Origin: Spirosoma panaciterrae DSM 21099
GTDB lineage: Bacteria; Bacteroidota; Bacteroidia; Cytophagales; Spirosomataceae
Direction: 5' to 3'
Length of the DNA stretch: 64,000 nucleotides
Assembly (NCBI RefSeq): GCF_000374025.1
Contig: NZ_KB893243.1
Location: 1-64,000, forward strand
A model generated the notes under the pieces. That model was not told where the DNA came from, ran no database searches, and was given only the letters and a program-made list of their open reading frames with translations. A program made the position numbers and the translations under genes. Positions 51,401 through 59,496 of the stretch are shown here, one piece after another (position 1 is the stretch's first letter; the number at the start of each line of letters is the position of its first letter).

Positions 51401-52450
51401 GGCGATAATCAACAGCTTCGTCCCAGCGATCTGTACCGGACTCGGCTGGACGAAAATGAACAGGACGACGAAACGCCCATAGCGCTGGAAGTTGAATCTC
51501 TGCTCGAACTGGCTGCTCAGCAACTACCACAGGTTTCGTTGCTGGAGCATTACCGCAGTCGTTCACTCGATCTGATTAGCTTCTCTAACCACCATTTTTA
51601 TGGCGATAAGCTCTCGCTCCTTCCGCATTTTGACGAGGCTAATCAGCATGAACCGGCCATCCGCTATCGAAATGTGAAAGGTATCTGGCAGCATACTACC
51701 AATCCTGTTGAGGCCAAAGCGGTCGTACAACTTCTGGAGCAATTACAAACCGAAATGCCGGGGCGTTCCATCGGTATCGTAACCTTCAACTATCCACAGC
51801 AGCAGCTCATTCAGGATATGCTGGAAAGTAACGCGGAGGTATGTACCTCCGCGTTATCAGCTAACTCTGCATCGCATCTGTTTGTCAAGAATATTGAGAA
51901 CGTACAGGGCGACGAACGCGATATTATTATTTTCTCCATTGGCTATGCGCCTGATGAACGTGGCCGGGTATCGGCAAATTTTGGCAGCCTCAATGCACGC
52001 GGAGGAGAAAACCGACTGAATGTAGCCGTTACGCGGGCCCGAGAGCGAATCTATGTGATTACGAGCCTATGGCCCGACCAATTGAACGTGGCCGATGCTG
52101 CCAACGAAGGCCCCAAGCTGCTTAAAGCCTATCTAAGCTATGCCCTAAATGTAGCTCAGGAACAATTTCGGCCGACACCGCACCCTCAGCAAGCCTTGCC
52201 ATCGGACTCGCTACTAAAAACCAGATTGGCCGCCGACTGCCCAAACTGGCGGCCTGAACTCCCATTTGCCGATTTAACCTTTAAGGTAGATGACGCCTAT
52301 GAATCGTTGGTGCTAACCGACGACGACGCCTATTATCAGCAGACAACCAAGCAGGCTCATGCTTACCTACCCATCGCATTGACTACCCGTAAATGGCCCT
52401 TCCGTCGGGTCTGGAGCCGGGAGTACTGGCGACAAAAAGGTTACCAGTAG
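48446..52450 (+). CDS. DUF4011-type superfamily 1 helicase, with degenerate nuclease-like C-terminus
   Basis: A 1334-residue UPF1-like SF1 helicase, translated from a GTG. The N-terminus LSSRNRSLLL fits the DUF4011 motif LSxRNxLL. Walker A GPPGTGKSQLI is at about residue 331, the Walker B VIFDEASQC only near 960 because of a 620-residue helical insertion, ENVQGDERDIIIFS near 1150 and AVTRARERIYV near 1195. The end (DDAYYQQTTK, then FRRVWSREYW) resembles the Vsr/MTES_1575 nuclease that ends such helicases but without its catalytic pattern. Two DNA palindromes lie in frame at 49221-49339 and 51829-51856. A role in DNA repair or phage defence is likely; unproven. Confidence 0.85.
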   Translation: MNIPSQTVLRTFRRRLTNLSSRNRSLLLTSLPAGQFLDVQETDFLLNKPAFSVIADLIGRKPAVALCEVLDPRQERSNEVSRKLRRIDRTARFIEEERGTEDLYIGWPFVKGKFLDDTVIHGPLLFFPVQIEQQGKFWKLTRRGDELAFLNPTLALAYGQFNQVKVPDEVVEKTFDEFDRDPLVFRTQLYEWLKTTPLEINFNQELFTDSLHFFNKQTGKDLTQIERTGELKLFPEAVLGIFPQAGSFLVPDYDALLAKGVGERAEGRELPMQLDEWELEITDTAPSALTPLSVPPRPMLEKSIHTPLPMDASQEAALRAVKAGHGLVVQGPPGTGKSQLIANLMADAAASGKRVLLVCQKRAALDVVQERLRQVGMEPFLALIHDFQDDRRALYAQIAEQINQIDAYRQQNNSLNAVLLERDFELESRRIDETVAELEAFKKALFNTDECGVSAKELYLTTDSETSNLALADIYPQFHLANVDNFVRRLTDYAAYEQRLGLTHLWKERVSFASFTNADLGKADQTITRWAQWRETANQQTAPLIGQPLALAQLTDWLAHDWELTALLALLDTADAEQLWEVIKQLRRTPNHLLFSTEEAKLEQLAKAWDEALETPGPELSIHTPDLRSFRTLLADAITARSSWVSWQWWQMTNAGKAQLQTVVSANALDGSEPGLQTLAVKVDKRIRVEAIRHEAGSLLAGLPLPEAPDSLRLLRRAHHIVERLAAIGPLQQLPESVWQTQERFVDVVRQLLALSTTIEQQRIASSVYLTANQLAHIWQDEAFGPRLRQSLRNDFDLLTEADRLQEGFSDAEQLVMERLKPLETAAWVKQFDKSLRRAWLDHLEGLYPELRSVSSLKMAQWEQALQESIQRKQALSRDILLVKLREQTYRNLTFNRLNNVVTYRDLLHQTTKKRNVWPVRKLMESFADEVFKLVPCWLASPESISAMFPLQEGLFDLVIFDEASQCFAENGIPAIVRGKQVVVTGDNQQLRPSDLYRTRLDENEQDDETPIALEVESLLELAAQQLPQVSLLEHYRSRSLDLISFSNHHFYGDKLSLLPHFDEANQHEPAIRYRNVKGIWQHTTNPVEAKAVVQLLEQLQTEMPGRSIGIVTFNYPQQQLIQDMLESNAEVCTSALSANSASHLFVKNIENVQGDERDIIIFSIGYAPDERGRVSANFGSLNARGGENRLNVAVTRARERIYVITSLWPDQLNVADAANEGPKLLKAYLSYALNVAQEQFRPTPHPQQALPSDSLLKTRLAADCPNWRPELPFADLTFKVDDAYESLVLTDDDAYYQQTTKQAHAYLPIALTTRKWPFRRVWSREYWRQKGYQ
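49221..49339. repeat. Imperfect inverted repeat inside the helicase gene
   Basis: G-rich 49221-49249 and the reverse complement of 49311-49339 agree at about 20 of 29 positions, framing 61 bases. It encodes residues about 259-298, a low-complexity linker before Walker A (KGVGERAEGREL and TPLSVPPRPML). Confidence 0.5.
51829..51856. repeat. Perfect palindrome inside the helicase gene
   Basis: Arms 51829-51841 and 51844-51856 are 13-bp perfect inverted repeats separated by two bases. They encode residues about 1128-1137 (SNAEVCTSAL) just before the VKNIENVQGDERD motif. Confidence 0.9.
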
Positions 52451-52460
52451 CGTTGCTGAT

Positions 52461-52883
52461 TCAGGATAAAGCCCGATGTTTAAACAGGGCTGCATCCAGG
52501 CTATACGCTCCGGGGCCAGTCAGCAGACAGGTCAGATAACCGATCAATAATAAAAAGCCTGCCGACCCATCGCCCACGATGTCGCCTTCATGAGCGACGA
52601 AAACAATAACCAGTGCGGTAATAATCAGTGGAATCAGGGCCAGCCTTGTCAACAGCCCCAGCATCAATAGGATAGAGCAGAAAAACTCCGCCCCAATAGT
52701 CAGCGCCAGCGAAACGGGGCTGCTCAATCCCAGAAAGCTCATGAAGGCGTTCTGATAGTCTGCAAAGTGAGTCAATTTGTCGTATCCGTGGGGAATCATG
52801 GCGATGCCCAGACCCAGGCGTAACCATAGCGTAGCACTGTTTACGTTCCAGGATGTAGCAGGAGTGGGTTGTACGAATTGCAT
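52461..52883 (-). CDS. DoxX-family membrane protein
   Basis: A 140-residue inner-membrane protein with four hydrophobic helices, opening with LWLRLGLGIAMIPHGYDKL, the DoxX signature including the conserved His, and ending in GPGAYSLDAALF. DoxX relatives are quinone-linked or associated with oxidative-stress and sulfur oxidation; here its role is unknown. Its stop is only 10 bases from the stop of the convergent helicase gene, with no hairpin between, so the two transcripts probably overlap. It follows the outer-membrane receptor gene at 52944 on the same strand. Confidence 0.82.
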   Translation of the reverse strand: MQFVQPTPATSWNVNSATLWLRLGLGIAMIPHGYDKLTHFADYQNAFMSFLGLSSPVSLALTIGAEFFCSILLMLGLLTRLALIPLIITALVIVFVAHEGDIVGDGSAGFLLLIGYLTCLLTGPGAYSLDAALFKHRALS

Positions 52884-52943
52884 AGAGATTATATGAATTG
52901 ATTAGACTACTGTTCGTTTCGTTGTAAGCAAAAGCTGGTCCGA

Positions 52944-55400
52944 TTATTTCGCTCGGGCGTCGTCGTTGGTTATTTTTCGGACGGGCTCGTCGTGGCTGGC
53001 CCGGACTTGACCAAACTGCCAGCTAAAGGTTAATTTGGCCGAACGAGTAAAGTATTGATTGGCAGTATGCGCCCGGAACGTACTCGACTGCGAATCGTTC
53101 TGCTGACGGAAGGGGTATGTAAACGGGTTGTTGATGCCCAGCGTCAGGCTTGCTTTTTTATCCCAGAACTCCTTACGAACGGCCAGACTGTAATCGTACC
53201 AGGCCGAGTTTTTCCCCTGCAACAGCACCCATCCCGTACTATAAATTCCATTGGCCTGCACCGTATATTGGCGGGGAAGCTGATACGCCAGATTGAGCGT
53301 AAGCTGCCAGAGCCAGCCGGAGTTCTGTACCTGCAGGGCCGGACTGCTGAAATGGGCATAATAAAATTCTCCGCCACCGTTTAGCTTCCAGTTGCGACCC
53401 AGTTGCCCGGCTGCGTTTACGTTCAATCCTGTCCGCTCATTGCGGGCTACATTTTGCCGGGTAGTCAGCGATACCCCCGACGTGTCGACGGTTCGTAGGT
53501 CTTCTATGGAATTATCGGTTTGTCGGCGGTAGAGAGCCAGGTTAAGATACGTGCCTTTTTTGGTTGTCAGGCTGTATGCGAGTTCGGCCAGATGGGCTAG
53601 TTCCGGGCGGAGTTGGGGATTGCCAGCCATTCGGTTTTTAGGATCACTGGCGTTGACGTACGGATTCAGATCCCAGATCATTGGCCGGGAAATTCGTTGG
53701 GTGTAGGTCAGTTTAATCGATTGCTGTTCAGTGAGCTGTTTTGATAGAATAACGCTGGGGATGAAGTTATTGAACTGGACCTGAAAAGGGTAAATCGTGT
53801 GAACAAACTGACCATGCATGGTGGTGTTTTCGAGCCGGGTGCCCAGTTGAAGTGTCCAGAATGTTCGGTTTACCAGCTTTAGAGAGGCATAACCCGCAGT
53901 CACCTGCTGATCGTAGGAGAATGTATTGGAGCGGTCGGCGCTGAGATTCAGGAGGGCGACATTTTCTGGCTGGCTGGTATATACCTCGTACATACTGCTC
54001 ACATCTCGCCGGACCATTTTGGCTCCTACCTCAAACACTTGCTGCCCATTGCGCGAAAACGGATGGACATAATCGATCTGCCAGGTCCACTGCGGGTTAT
54101 GGCTTCGGTTAGTGCTCGTTTCCCGATAAAGAGGCTGATCGGTCAGACTAAACTGATCGCTGGCATAGCGGGAGTTATCGAAGGTATAGCTATACTGACC
54201 CAGCAGGCTAAGTTCCTGCTTCGGTTTACGAAAGGTGCGGGTGTAGCCCAGGTTCCATTCGATATTGCCAAACGGATTCTGTTGGTCGACCACCTGATTG
54301 TACGCCTGCGTGACCACATTTTCCGCGTTCCGAAACCGATAATAGCCCGTGTTGGATGTAGGCCAGGCGCCACCCCAGCTACTGACCGACAGATTGACCC
54401 GGTTCAACGTGTCGAAGGCATACTCCATACTCAGATCCCCGAACCAACCCGGATGGATGTTGTTGGCACTGATTCGTTGGAACAGCTCCCCGGCTGGTTG
54501 GCCATTCACCAGCGATGTACGAGTCGTTTCTATGATACTCTTTTCACGCTCGGCATTGGTGTTGCCCGAAAACGTCAGGCCAAATTTTTCCCGTTTAAAC
54601 CCATAGCTGCCGCCCACCGACTGAACGTAATTGCCCGCCGTTACGTCCAGGCTCCCATTGGAGCCTTTCAACTGCTTTTTGGTGATGATATTAATGACGC
54701 CACCAGCCCCTTCGGCATCGTAGCGGGCGGCCGGGCTGGTGATCACTTCGACCGACTGAATCGTATTGGCCGGGATCATCTTCAGAGCTTCACTCAGATT
54801 GCGGGCCAGCAAGCCCGAGGGTCGGCCATTGAGCAACACTTTTATACTGGAACTGCCCCGAATCTGAACATTGCCTGATACGTCGACGGTAAGCATAGGT
54901 GCTTTTCGCAGGACATCGACCGCCGTCCCACCTTTATTTGTAATATCGCTGCTTGCATTGTAAACCAGTCGATCCGCCTTTTCTTCAACAAGCGCTTTTT
55001 GAGTGGTCACCCGAACTTCGCTGAGCTGACGACTTTCTAACTGGAGCAGAAGCTTGCCTACTTCCCAAATGGGGTGAGCGGCTGTAATGGCAATACCTTT
55101 TAGGATTCGGGGTTGATAACCAACGAACGTAATCTGTAAACCATAGGTGCCGATGGTTAGGCCCGTAAACGTAAAATGGCCTGTTTCGGTGGTGGTTTGC
55201 CCGGTTAAGATCGTCCCGGTTTCCGACAGAAGCGCCACAGTAGCAAACGGTACAGGCTGGCGGGTGGCGGAGTCGGTTAGTATACCTGTTAGCTGGCCTT
55301 TTGCGATCTGATTTGCCGGATTAACGGGTACTTGTTGGCCCTTCGCCAAGGTTATGATCAGCAGAAAGGAAACGGTAAAAACGAATTGGAGTGTGTTCAT
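52944..55400 (-). CDS. Outer-membrane receptor-like beta-barrel protein
   Basis: An 818-residue protein from the ATG at 55400 (the frame opens 48 codons upstream, without a signal). Order: signal peptide ending at AKGQ, CarboxypepD_reg-like domain (about 35-115), TonB plug (about 130-220: VRGSSSIKVLLNGRPSG-like NVQIRGSS, MIPANTIQSVEVI, GAGGVINIITKK), then an OMP_b-brl_3-type barrel. These are TonB-linked receptors often of the peptide or protein-interaction kind. It is divergent from the LytS kinase at 55565, so the LytTR pair may regulate it. Confidence 0.88.
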   Translation of the reverse strand: MNTLQFVFTVSFLLIITLAKGQQVPVNPANQIAKGQLTGILTDSATRQPVPFATVALLSETGTILTGQTTTETGHFTFTGLTIGTYGLQITFVGYQPRILKGIAITAAHPIWEVGKLLLQLESRQLSEVRVTTQKALVEEKADRLVYNASSDITNKGGTAVDVLRKAPMLTVDVSGNVQIRGSSSIKVLLNGRPSGLLARNLSEALKMIPANTIQSVEVITSPAARYDAEGAGGVINIITKKQLKGSNGSLDVTAGNYVQSVGGSYGFKREKFGLTFSGNTNAEREKSIIETTRTSLVNGQPAGELFQRISANNIHPGWFGDLSMEYAFDTLNRVNLSVSSWGGAWPTSNTGYYRFRNAENVVTQAYNQVVDQQNPFGNIEWNLGYTRTFRKPKQELSLLGQYSYTFDNSRYASDQFSLTDQPLYRETSTNRSHNPQWTWQIDYVHPFSRNGQQVFEVGAKMVRRDVSSMYEVYTSQPENVALLNLSADRSNTFSYDQQVTAGYASLKLVNRTFWTLQLGTRLENTTMHGQFVHTIYPFQVQFNNFIPSVILSKQLTEQQSIKLTYTQRISRPMIWDLNPYVNASDPKNRMAGNPQLRPELAHLAELAYSLTTKKGTYLNLALYRRQTDNSIEDLRTVDTSGVSLTTRQNVARNERTGLNVNAAGQLGRNWKLNGGGEFYYAHFSSPALQVQNSGWLWQLTLNLAYQLPRQYTVQANGIYSTGWVLLQGKNSAWYDYSLAVRKEFWDKKASLTLGINNPFTYPFRQQNDSQSSTFRAHTANQYFTRSAKLTFSWQFGQVRASHDEPVRKITNDDARAK

Positions 55401-55564
55401 CGGTACTATACAGCTAGACGGTAGCTGGTCATCTGGCCACAAAGTACAAGGCCACTTTCGGGAAAAGGCGACTAAAAATGACAAACGCACGTTTTCGGAT
55501 GACGTATTCGATTGGTCATTTTCAATTGGAATGTCGGCCAACATTCGGTTGTTTTGTTTAAAAA

Positions 55565-56638
55565 ATGGGAAGAAGAATGGGCGGGTTTACCAAAAGCGGA
55601 AAGCAGAAAGTCTGGTTGCGGGAAGTGCTGACCTTTGTGTTTCTGTTTATTCTGATGTCGCTCAATTCCTGGAATCGGCTAACCTCCTGGAACGATCTGG
55701 GGCGGGCACTGCTCTTTTTTCTGACTCTGTACGGGCAGGCTCAGTTTCATCGCTTTGCCTTATTCCCTCTTTTTTTCAGTCATCAGCTTAAGCGATACAT
55801 TGCCTGGACGGTTCCGGCCCTGGTGGTGGGTAGTTTTCTGGTATATGGTGTGAATCATTGGCTTTACCCAGAAACCTGCCCTATAGAAGAATGGCGCGAG
55901 ACGGGCCTTTTTCTGCTGGCCACCTACCTCGTGAGCCTGATGATGCTCATCGGTGTTTTTCTCATTCAGCGATTTTATCAGCAACAGCAGCAACGCCATA
56001 CAGACCAGTTGCTGCATCAGGACGAACAAATCCGATTTCTACACGCCCAGCTAAATCCGCATTTCTTTTTCAATACCCTCAACAACCTATACGGCATCAG
56101 TCTGCATGAACCTGGCCGGATGCCTGATTTACTGATGCAGCTATCGAAACTGATGCGGTATCAGGTCGAAAGCAGCCGCCGTTCGCGGGTGTCGCTTCAA
56201 CAGGAAATCGAGTTCATTACCAGCTATGTCACACTGGAGCGGGAGCGGTTAGGGAAGCGGTGCCAGATCAGCTATGAATACCCTACCAGCGAACATCAAC
56301 TGCAAACCTACCAGTTGGCTCCATTGCTGTTAATGCCTCTGGTTGAAAATGCGTTTAAACACGGTACGGGCGATATTAAAGGGTGCTTTGTGCATATCAA
56401 TCTGCAACTGCGGAACAATTGCCTATTGCTGTCCATTGAAAACTCGCTCTCCTATCACAAATTCAATGGGACTTCTACCGGCCTGGGCTTGCAGAATACC
56501 CGGCAACGGCTCGACATGCTGTATCCCGGACAATATCAGTTCGTGTTAACTCAGGAAACTGACCGCTACGTTACCCAGTTAGAAATCCAGCTAGCCACCC
56601 GATCCGATGCCCAACCCGCTGCGGTGTTTACTTATTGA
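55565..56638 (+). CDS. LytS-type sensor histidine kinase
   Basis: A 357-residue membrane kinase. About four hydrophobic segments occupy residues 20-145, then a Gln-rich helix (FYQQQQQRHTDQLLHQDEQI), the phospho-acceptor motif NPHFFFNTLNNLYGIS, and an ATPase domain with ENAFKHG and GLGLQNTRQRL, the complete N- and G-boxes. It belongs to the same class as the kinases at 2183 and 3289 but has no close link to them. Its end overlaps the start of the LytTR gene by 32 bases, so the two form a coupled two-component system. Confidence 0.9.
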   Translation: MGRRMGGFTKSGKQKVWLREVLTFVFLFILMSLNSWNRLTSWNDLGRALLFFLTLYGQAQFHRFALFPLFFSHQLKRYIAWTVPALVVGSFLVYGVNHWLYPETCPIEEWRETGLFLLATYLVSLMMLIGVFLIQRFYQQQQQRHTDQLLHQDEQIRFLHAQLNPHFFFNTLNNLYGISLHEPGRMPDLLMQLSKLMRYQVESSRRSRVSLQQEIEFITSYVTLERERLGKRCQISYEYPTSEHQLQTYQLAPLLLMPLVENAFKHGTGDIKGCFVHINLQLRNNCLLLSIENSLSYHKFNGTSTGLGLQNTRQRLDMLYPGQYQFVLTQETDRYVTQLEIQLATRSDAQPAAVFTY

Positions 56639-57311
56639 TGACGAACTGGCTGCTCATTATGTATTGCAGCACTACATCGAGCAGGTCGATCAGTTGACGC
56701 TGGTGGGCAATTGCTACGATGCGCTGGAAGCCATCAACTTTCTACATCGGCAGCCAGTCGATTTGCTGTTTCTGGATATAAATATGCCGCAAATCAGCGG
56801 ATTGCAACTGCTGGAGACGTTAGCCAACCCGCCCCGCGTCATTCTCACTACGGCCTATTCGGAGTTTGCCCTGGAAAGTTATGAGTATGGTGTGGTCGAT
56901 TACCTGCTAAAGCCCATCGAATTCCCCCGGTTTCTGAAAGCGATTGACAAAGTCATGACAGCAGAGGCTGAAAAACCTCAGGAGCCTCTTCCTGTTGTAT
57001 CCGAACAGTCGCTGATGGTAAAAGTAGATACTGACTGGGTTCGGATTGCCCACAGCCATCTGGAATACATTCAGAGTTGGGGGAATTATGTCAAGCTCTT
57101 TACTGCCCAGCAGGTTTACGTAGCCTCAATCACCATGACCGAAGTGGAGCGTCGGTTGCCCTCCGATCAGTTTATCCGGATTCATAAATCCTATCTGATT
57201 CCGCTGGCCAGGATAAGCCGGATGAGCGGCAACGAGATTTTCATCGGAGACGTAAGCCTGCCAGTCGGACTAACCTATCGCCGGGAGCTGATCGAGCGCC
57301 TGAAAGCCTAA
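56607..57311 (+). CDS. LytTR response regulator
   Basis: A 234-residue regulator with a receiver domain (acidic DDE at residues 11-13, phospho-acceptor Asp57 in LLFLDINMP, Thr in LTTAYSEFA, Lys in YLLKPIEF) and a LytTR DNA-binding domain (about 130-232: VDTDWVRIAHSHLEYIQSWGNYVKL, FIRIHKSYLIPLARI). It overlaps the upstream kinase gene by 32 bases and is its cognate regulator. Targets likely include the divergent receptor gene at 52944. Confidence 0.92.
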   Translation: MPNPLRCLLIDDELAAHYVLQHYIEQVDQLTLVGNCYDALEAINFLHRQPVDLLFLDINMPQISGLQLLETLANPPRVILTTAYSEFALESYEYGVVDYLLKPIEFPRFLKAIDKVMTAEAEKPQEPLPVVSEQSLMVKVDTDWVRIAHSHLEYIQSWGNYVKLFTAQQVYVASITMTEVERRLPSDQFIRIHKSYLIPLARISRMSGNEIFIGDVSLPVGLTYRRELIERLKA

Positions 57312-57440
57312 GTCCAGCCATATACCTCCGGCTTGTGTGGAATGGATAAGGCTGAACTGCTCTACCACATCCTGCGAAGAAACCTGTTAAGTTACCGCAC
57401 AACCATCGATTCTTACCGCTACCAACCCATGCAGGTGGAG

Positions 57441-57448
57441 TAGGTTTG
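57441..57448 (+). promoter_or_regulatory. Bacteroidota -7 promoter motif (TAnnTTTG)
   Basis: TAGGTTTG, 26 bases upstream of the alpha/beta hydrolase ATG at 57475. No clear -33 element. Confidence 0.35.
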
Positions 57449-57474
57449 TATTGTCAATTTTAACCAATAGCAAC

Positions 57475-58296
57475 ATGAGCATTTTAAAGTTAAAAGACGG
57501 TACAGATCTATTCTACAAGGATTGGGGCACAGGGCAGCCTATTGTTTTTCATCACGGATGGCCCTTATCGAGCGACGATTGGGATGCCCAGATGATGTTC
57601 TTCTTACAGCATGGGTTTCGTGTAATTGCGCATGACCGCCGGGGGCACGGACGCTCTAGTCAGACCTCGGGTGGGCACGAAATGGAAACCTACGCTTCCG
57701 ACGTAGCTCAGTTGGTCGAAGCCCTGGATCTGAAAGATGCTATCCACATTGGACATTCGACAGGTGGTGGCGAGGTGATCCACTATGTCAATAAATATGG
57801 TAAAGGCCGGGTAGCCAAAGCCGTTCTGGTAAGTGCCGTAACGCCCCTTATGGTACAGAACGAGAGTAACCCAGATGGCGTTCCTATCAGCATTTTTGAT
57901 GAAATCCGGTTACTGACCGCTACGCAACGCCAGCAGTACTTCCGGGATTTCTCAATTCCTTTCTATGGCTACAACCGCGAAGGTGCCGTTGAAAAACAGG
58001 GCGTTCGCGACAACTGGTGGCGGCAGGGAATGATGGGTAGTATCTTGGCTCATTACGAATGTGTAAAGGCATTTTCGGAAAGTGATTTTACCGAAGACCT
58101 GAAAAGTGTGGATGTGCCGGTACTGGTGCTCCATGGGGAAGACGACCAGATCGTTCCCTATAAAATCACGGCGTTGAAGGCGATCAAACTCCTGAAAAAT
58201 GGCAAGTTAATTACCTATCCGGGTTTCCCACACGGCATGCCCACAACTGAAGCGCCTACGATCAACGCCGATATTCTGGCTTTCATCAACTCGTAA
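57475..58296 (+). CDS. Alpha/beta hydrolase (non-heme chloroperoxidase/arylesterase-like)
   Basis: A 273-residue cytosolic hydrolase. The nucleophile is Ser95 in GHSTGGGE, the oxyanion loop is VFHHGWPLSSDDW, the acid is in HGEDDQIVPY (about residue 225) and the His in YPGFPHGMPT (about 252). It is most like bacterial perhydrolases/arylesterases, which break esters or, with peroxide, form peracids. The ATG at 57475 is chosen; the frame opens 8 codons upstream at a TTG. It precedes the ring-cleaving dioxygenase gene, suggesting a detoxification pair. Confidence 0.88.
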   Translation: MSILKLKDGTDLFYKDWGTGQPIVFHHGWPLSSDDWDAQMMFFLQHGFRVIAHDRRGHGRSSQTSGGHEMETYASDVAQLVEALDLKDAIHIGHSTGGGEVIHYVNKYGKGRVAKAVLVSAVTPLMVQNESNPDGVPISIFDEIRLLTATQRQQYFRDFSIPFYGYNREGAVEKQGVRDNWWRQGMMGSILAHYECVKAFSESDFTEDLKSVDVPVLVLHGEDDQIVPYKITALKAIKLLKNGKLITYPGFPHGMPTTEAPTINADILAFINS

Positions 58297-58305
58297 GTAA
58301 GTGGT

Positions 58306-58350
58306 ACATCGGCAGGTTTTGGTTGTGTAGCAATCAGAGCTTGCCGATGT
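58306..58350. terminator. Weak hairpin between hydrolase and dioxygenase genes
   Basis: 9-bp arms 58306-58314 and 58342-58350 with a 27-nt loop and no T-run; possibly a terminator. Confidence 0.3.
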
Positions 58351-58405
58351 CTATTGTGACCAGAGTGGTCTTTTATCCACTTCCTGAACATCTAACCTCT
58401 TTACC

Positions 58406-59347
58406 ATGAACGATTCCATCCTGGGCCTGCACCACATTACGGCCATCGCTAACAACGCTCAGCGCAATTATGATTTTTACACGCACGTACTAGGCCTTCG
58501 ACTGGTGAAAAAAACGGTCAATTTCGATGACCCCAGTACCTACCATTTTTACTATGGTAATGAAGGCGGAACCCCCGGTACTATTCTCACTTTTTTTCCG
58601 TGGGAGGGCATTGGATCGGGGCGCAATGGGACTGGTATGGCCACCGAAATCGGCTATTCGGTACCTGCCGATAGCCTGGACAATTGGCTTGGTCGGTTTA
58701 AGGAACTGGGTGTTGGTGCAGGTGAGCTTGCCGAGCGGTTTGGTGAACAATATTTGCCTTTTACCGACCCTGATGGCCTGGCGATTGCCCTGATCGTGCC
58801 CAAGCAGCTCGATAAGCGAAAAGGCTGGGAAACGGAAGCAATTAAGGAGGATATGGCGTTGCGGGGTTTCCATACTGTAACCCTGACGTTGCAAAAAATA
58901 GAAGCAACGGCCAAAGTCCTGACCGATATTTTTGGATACCGTCTGGTAGCACAGGAAGGAAATCGCTACCGTTTTCAGACGGATGCGGTGCCAGAAGCTG
59001 CCTTGGTCGATCTGCTGGAAGAGCCCGAAGGACGAGTAGGACGGAATGCGGCAGGAACGAATCATCACGTAGCCTTTCGGGTTGCCAATGATGCTGTTCA
59101 GATGGAGTTTCGGGAGAAGATTCTGGAAAGTGGTCTGCAAATAACCCCCAAGATCGACCGCGATTATTTCTTTTCGCTTTATTTCCGCGAGCCCGGTGGC
59201 GTACTCTTCGAGATTGCTACTGATAACCCTGGCTTCACGGTCGATGAACCGCTGGACGAGCTGGGAACCCACTTGAAGCTGCCCAGACAGTATGAAGGGT
59301 CGAGAGCAAAAATTGAAAAGGCGCTCCCGGTTCTGAAGTCATTGTAA
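58406..59347 (+). CDS. Ring-cleaving dioxygenase of the VOC superfamily (MhqO-like)
   Basis: A 313-residue protein with two vicinal oxygen chelate domains. Metal ligand candidates: His in LGLHHITAIA (residues 9-10), His in RGFHTVTL (about 155), His in GTNHHVAFRV (about 218) and Glu in GVLFEIATD (about 268). The family, exemplified by MhqO/MhqE of Bacillus, opens hydroquinone or catechol-type rings, usually induced by quinone stress. It lies after an alpha/beta hydrolase, as MhqD lies with MhqO in Bacillus, but gene order and identity of the hydrolase differ. Confidence 0.85.
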   Translation: MNDSILGLHHITAIANNAQRNYDFYTHVLGLRLVKKTVNFDDPSTYHFYYGNEGGTPGTILTFFPWEGIGSGRNGTGMATEIGYSVPADSLDNWLGRFKELGVGAGELAERFGEQYLPFTDPDGLAIALIVPKQLDKRKGWETEAIKEDMALRGFHTVTLTLQKIEATAKVLTDIFGYRLVAQEGNRYRFQTDAVPEAALVDLLEEPEGRVGRNAAGTNHHVAFRVANDAVQMEFREKILESGLQITPKIDRDYFFSLYFREPGGVLFEIATDNPGFTVDEPLDELGTHLKLPRQYEGSRAKIEKALPVLKSL

Positions 59348-59496
59348 CACCCATCGTACGGGACCGATTTTAAGAAACCAACTTACTTATACTTTCCGTT
59401 ATCAACCTGTAATTGGTTTGCTTTACCCTTCCTCGGAAGAGGTTAGGGTAAGGTTTTAATAGGTTTAGAATCAGGTATTTTACTCAATCAATTCTT

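Noticed and set aside
54039..54878. 279-codon open frame on the plus strand opposite the outer-membrane receptor
   Set aside because: Antisense shadow of a recognisable receptor; no domain or start signal.
58490..59272. 260-codon open frame opposite the VOC dioxygenase
   Set aside because: Antisense shadow of a clear enzyme gene.
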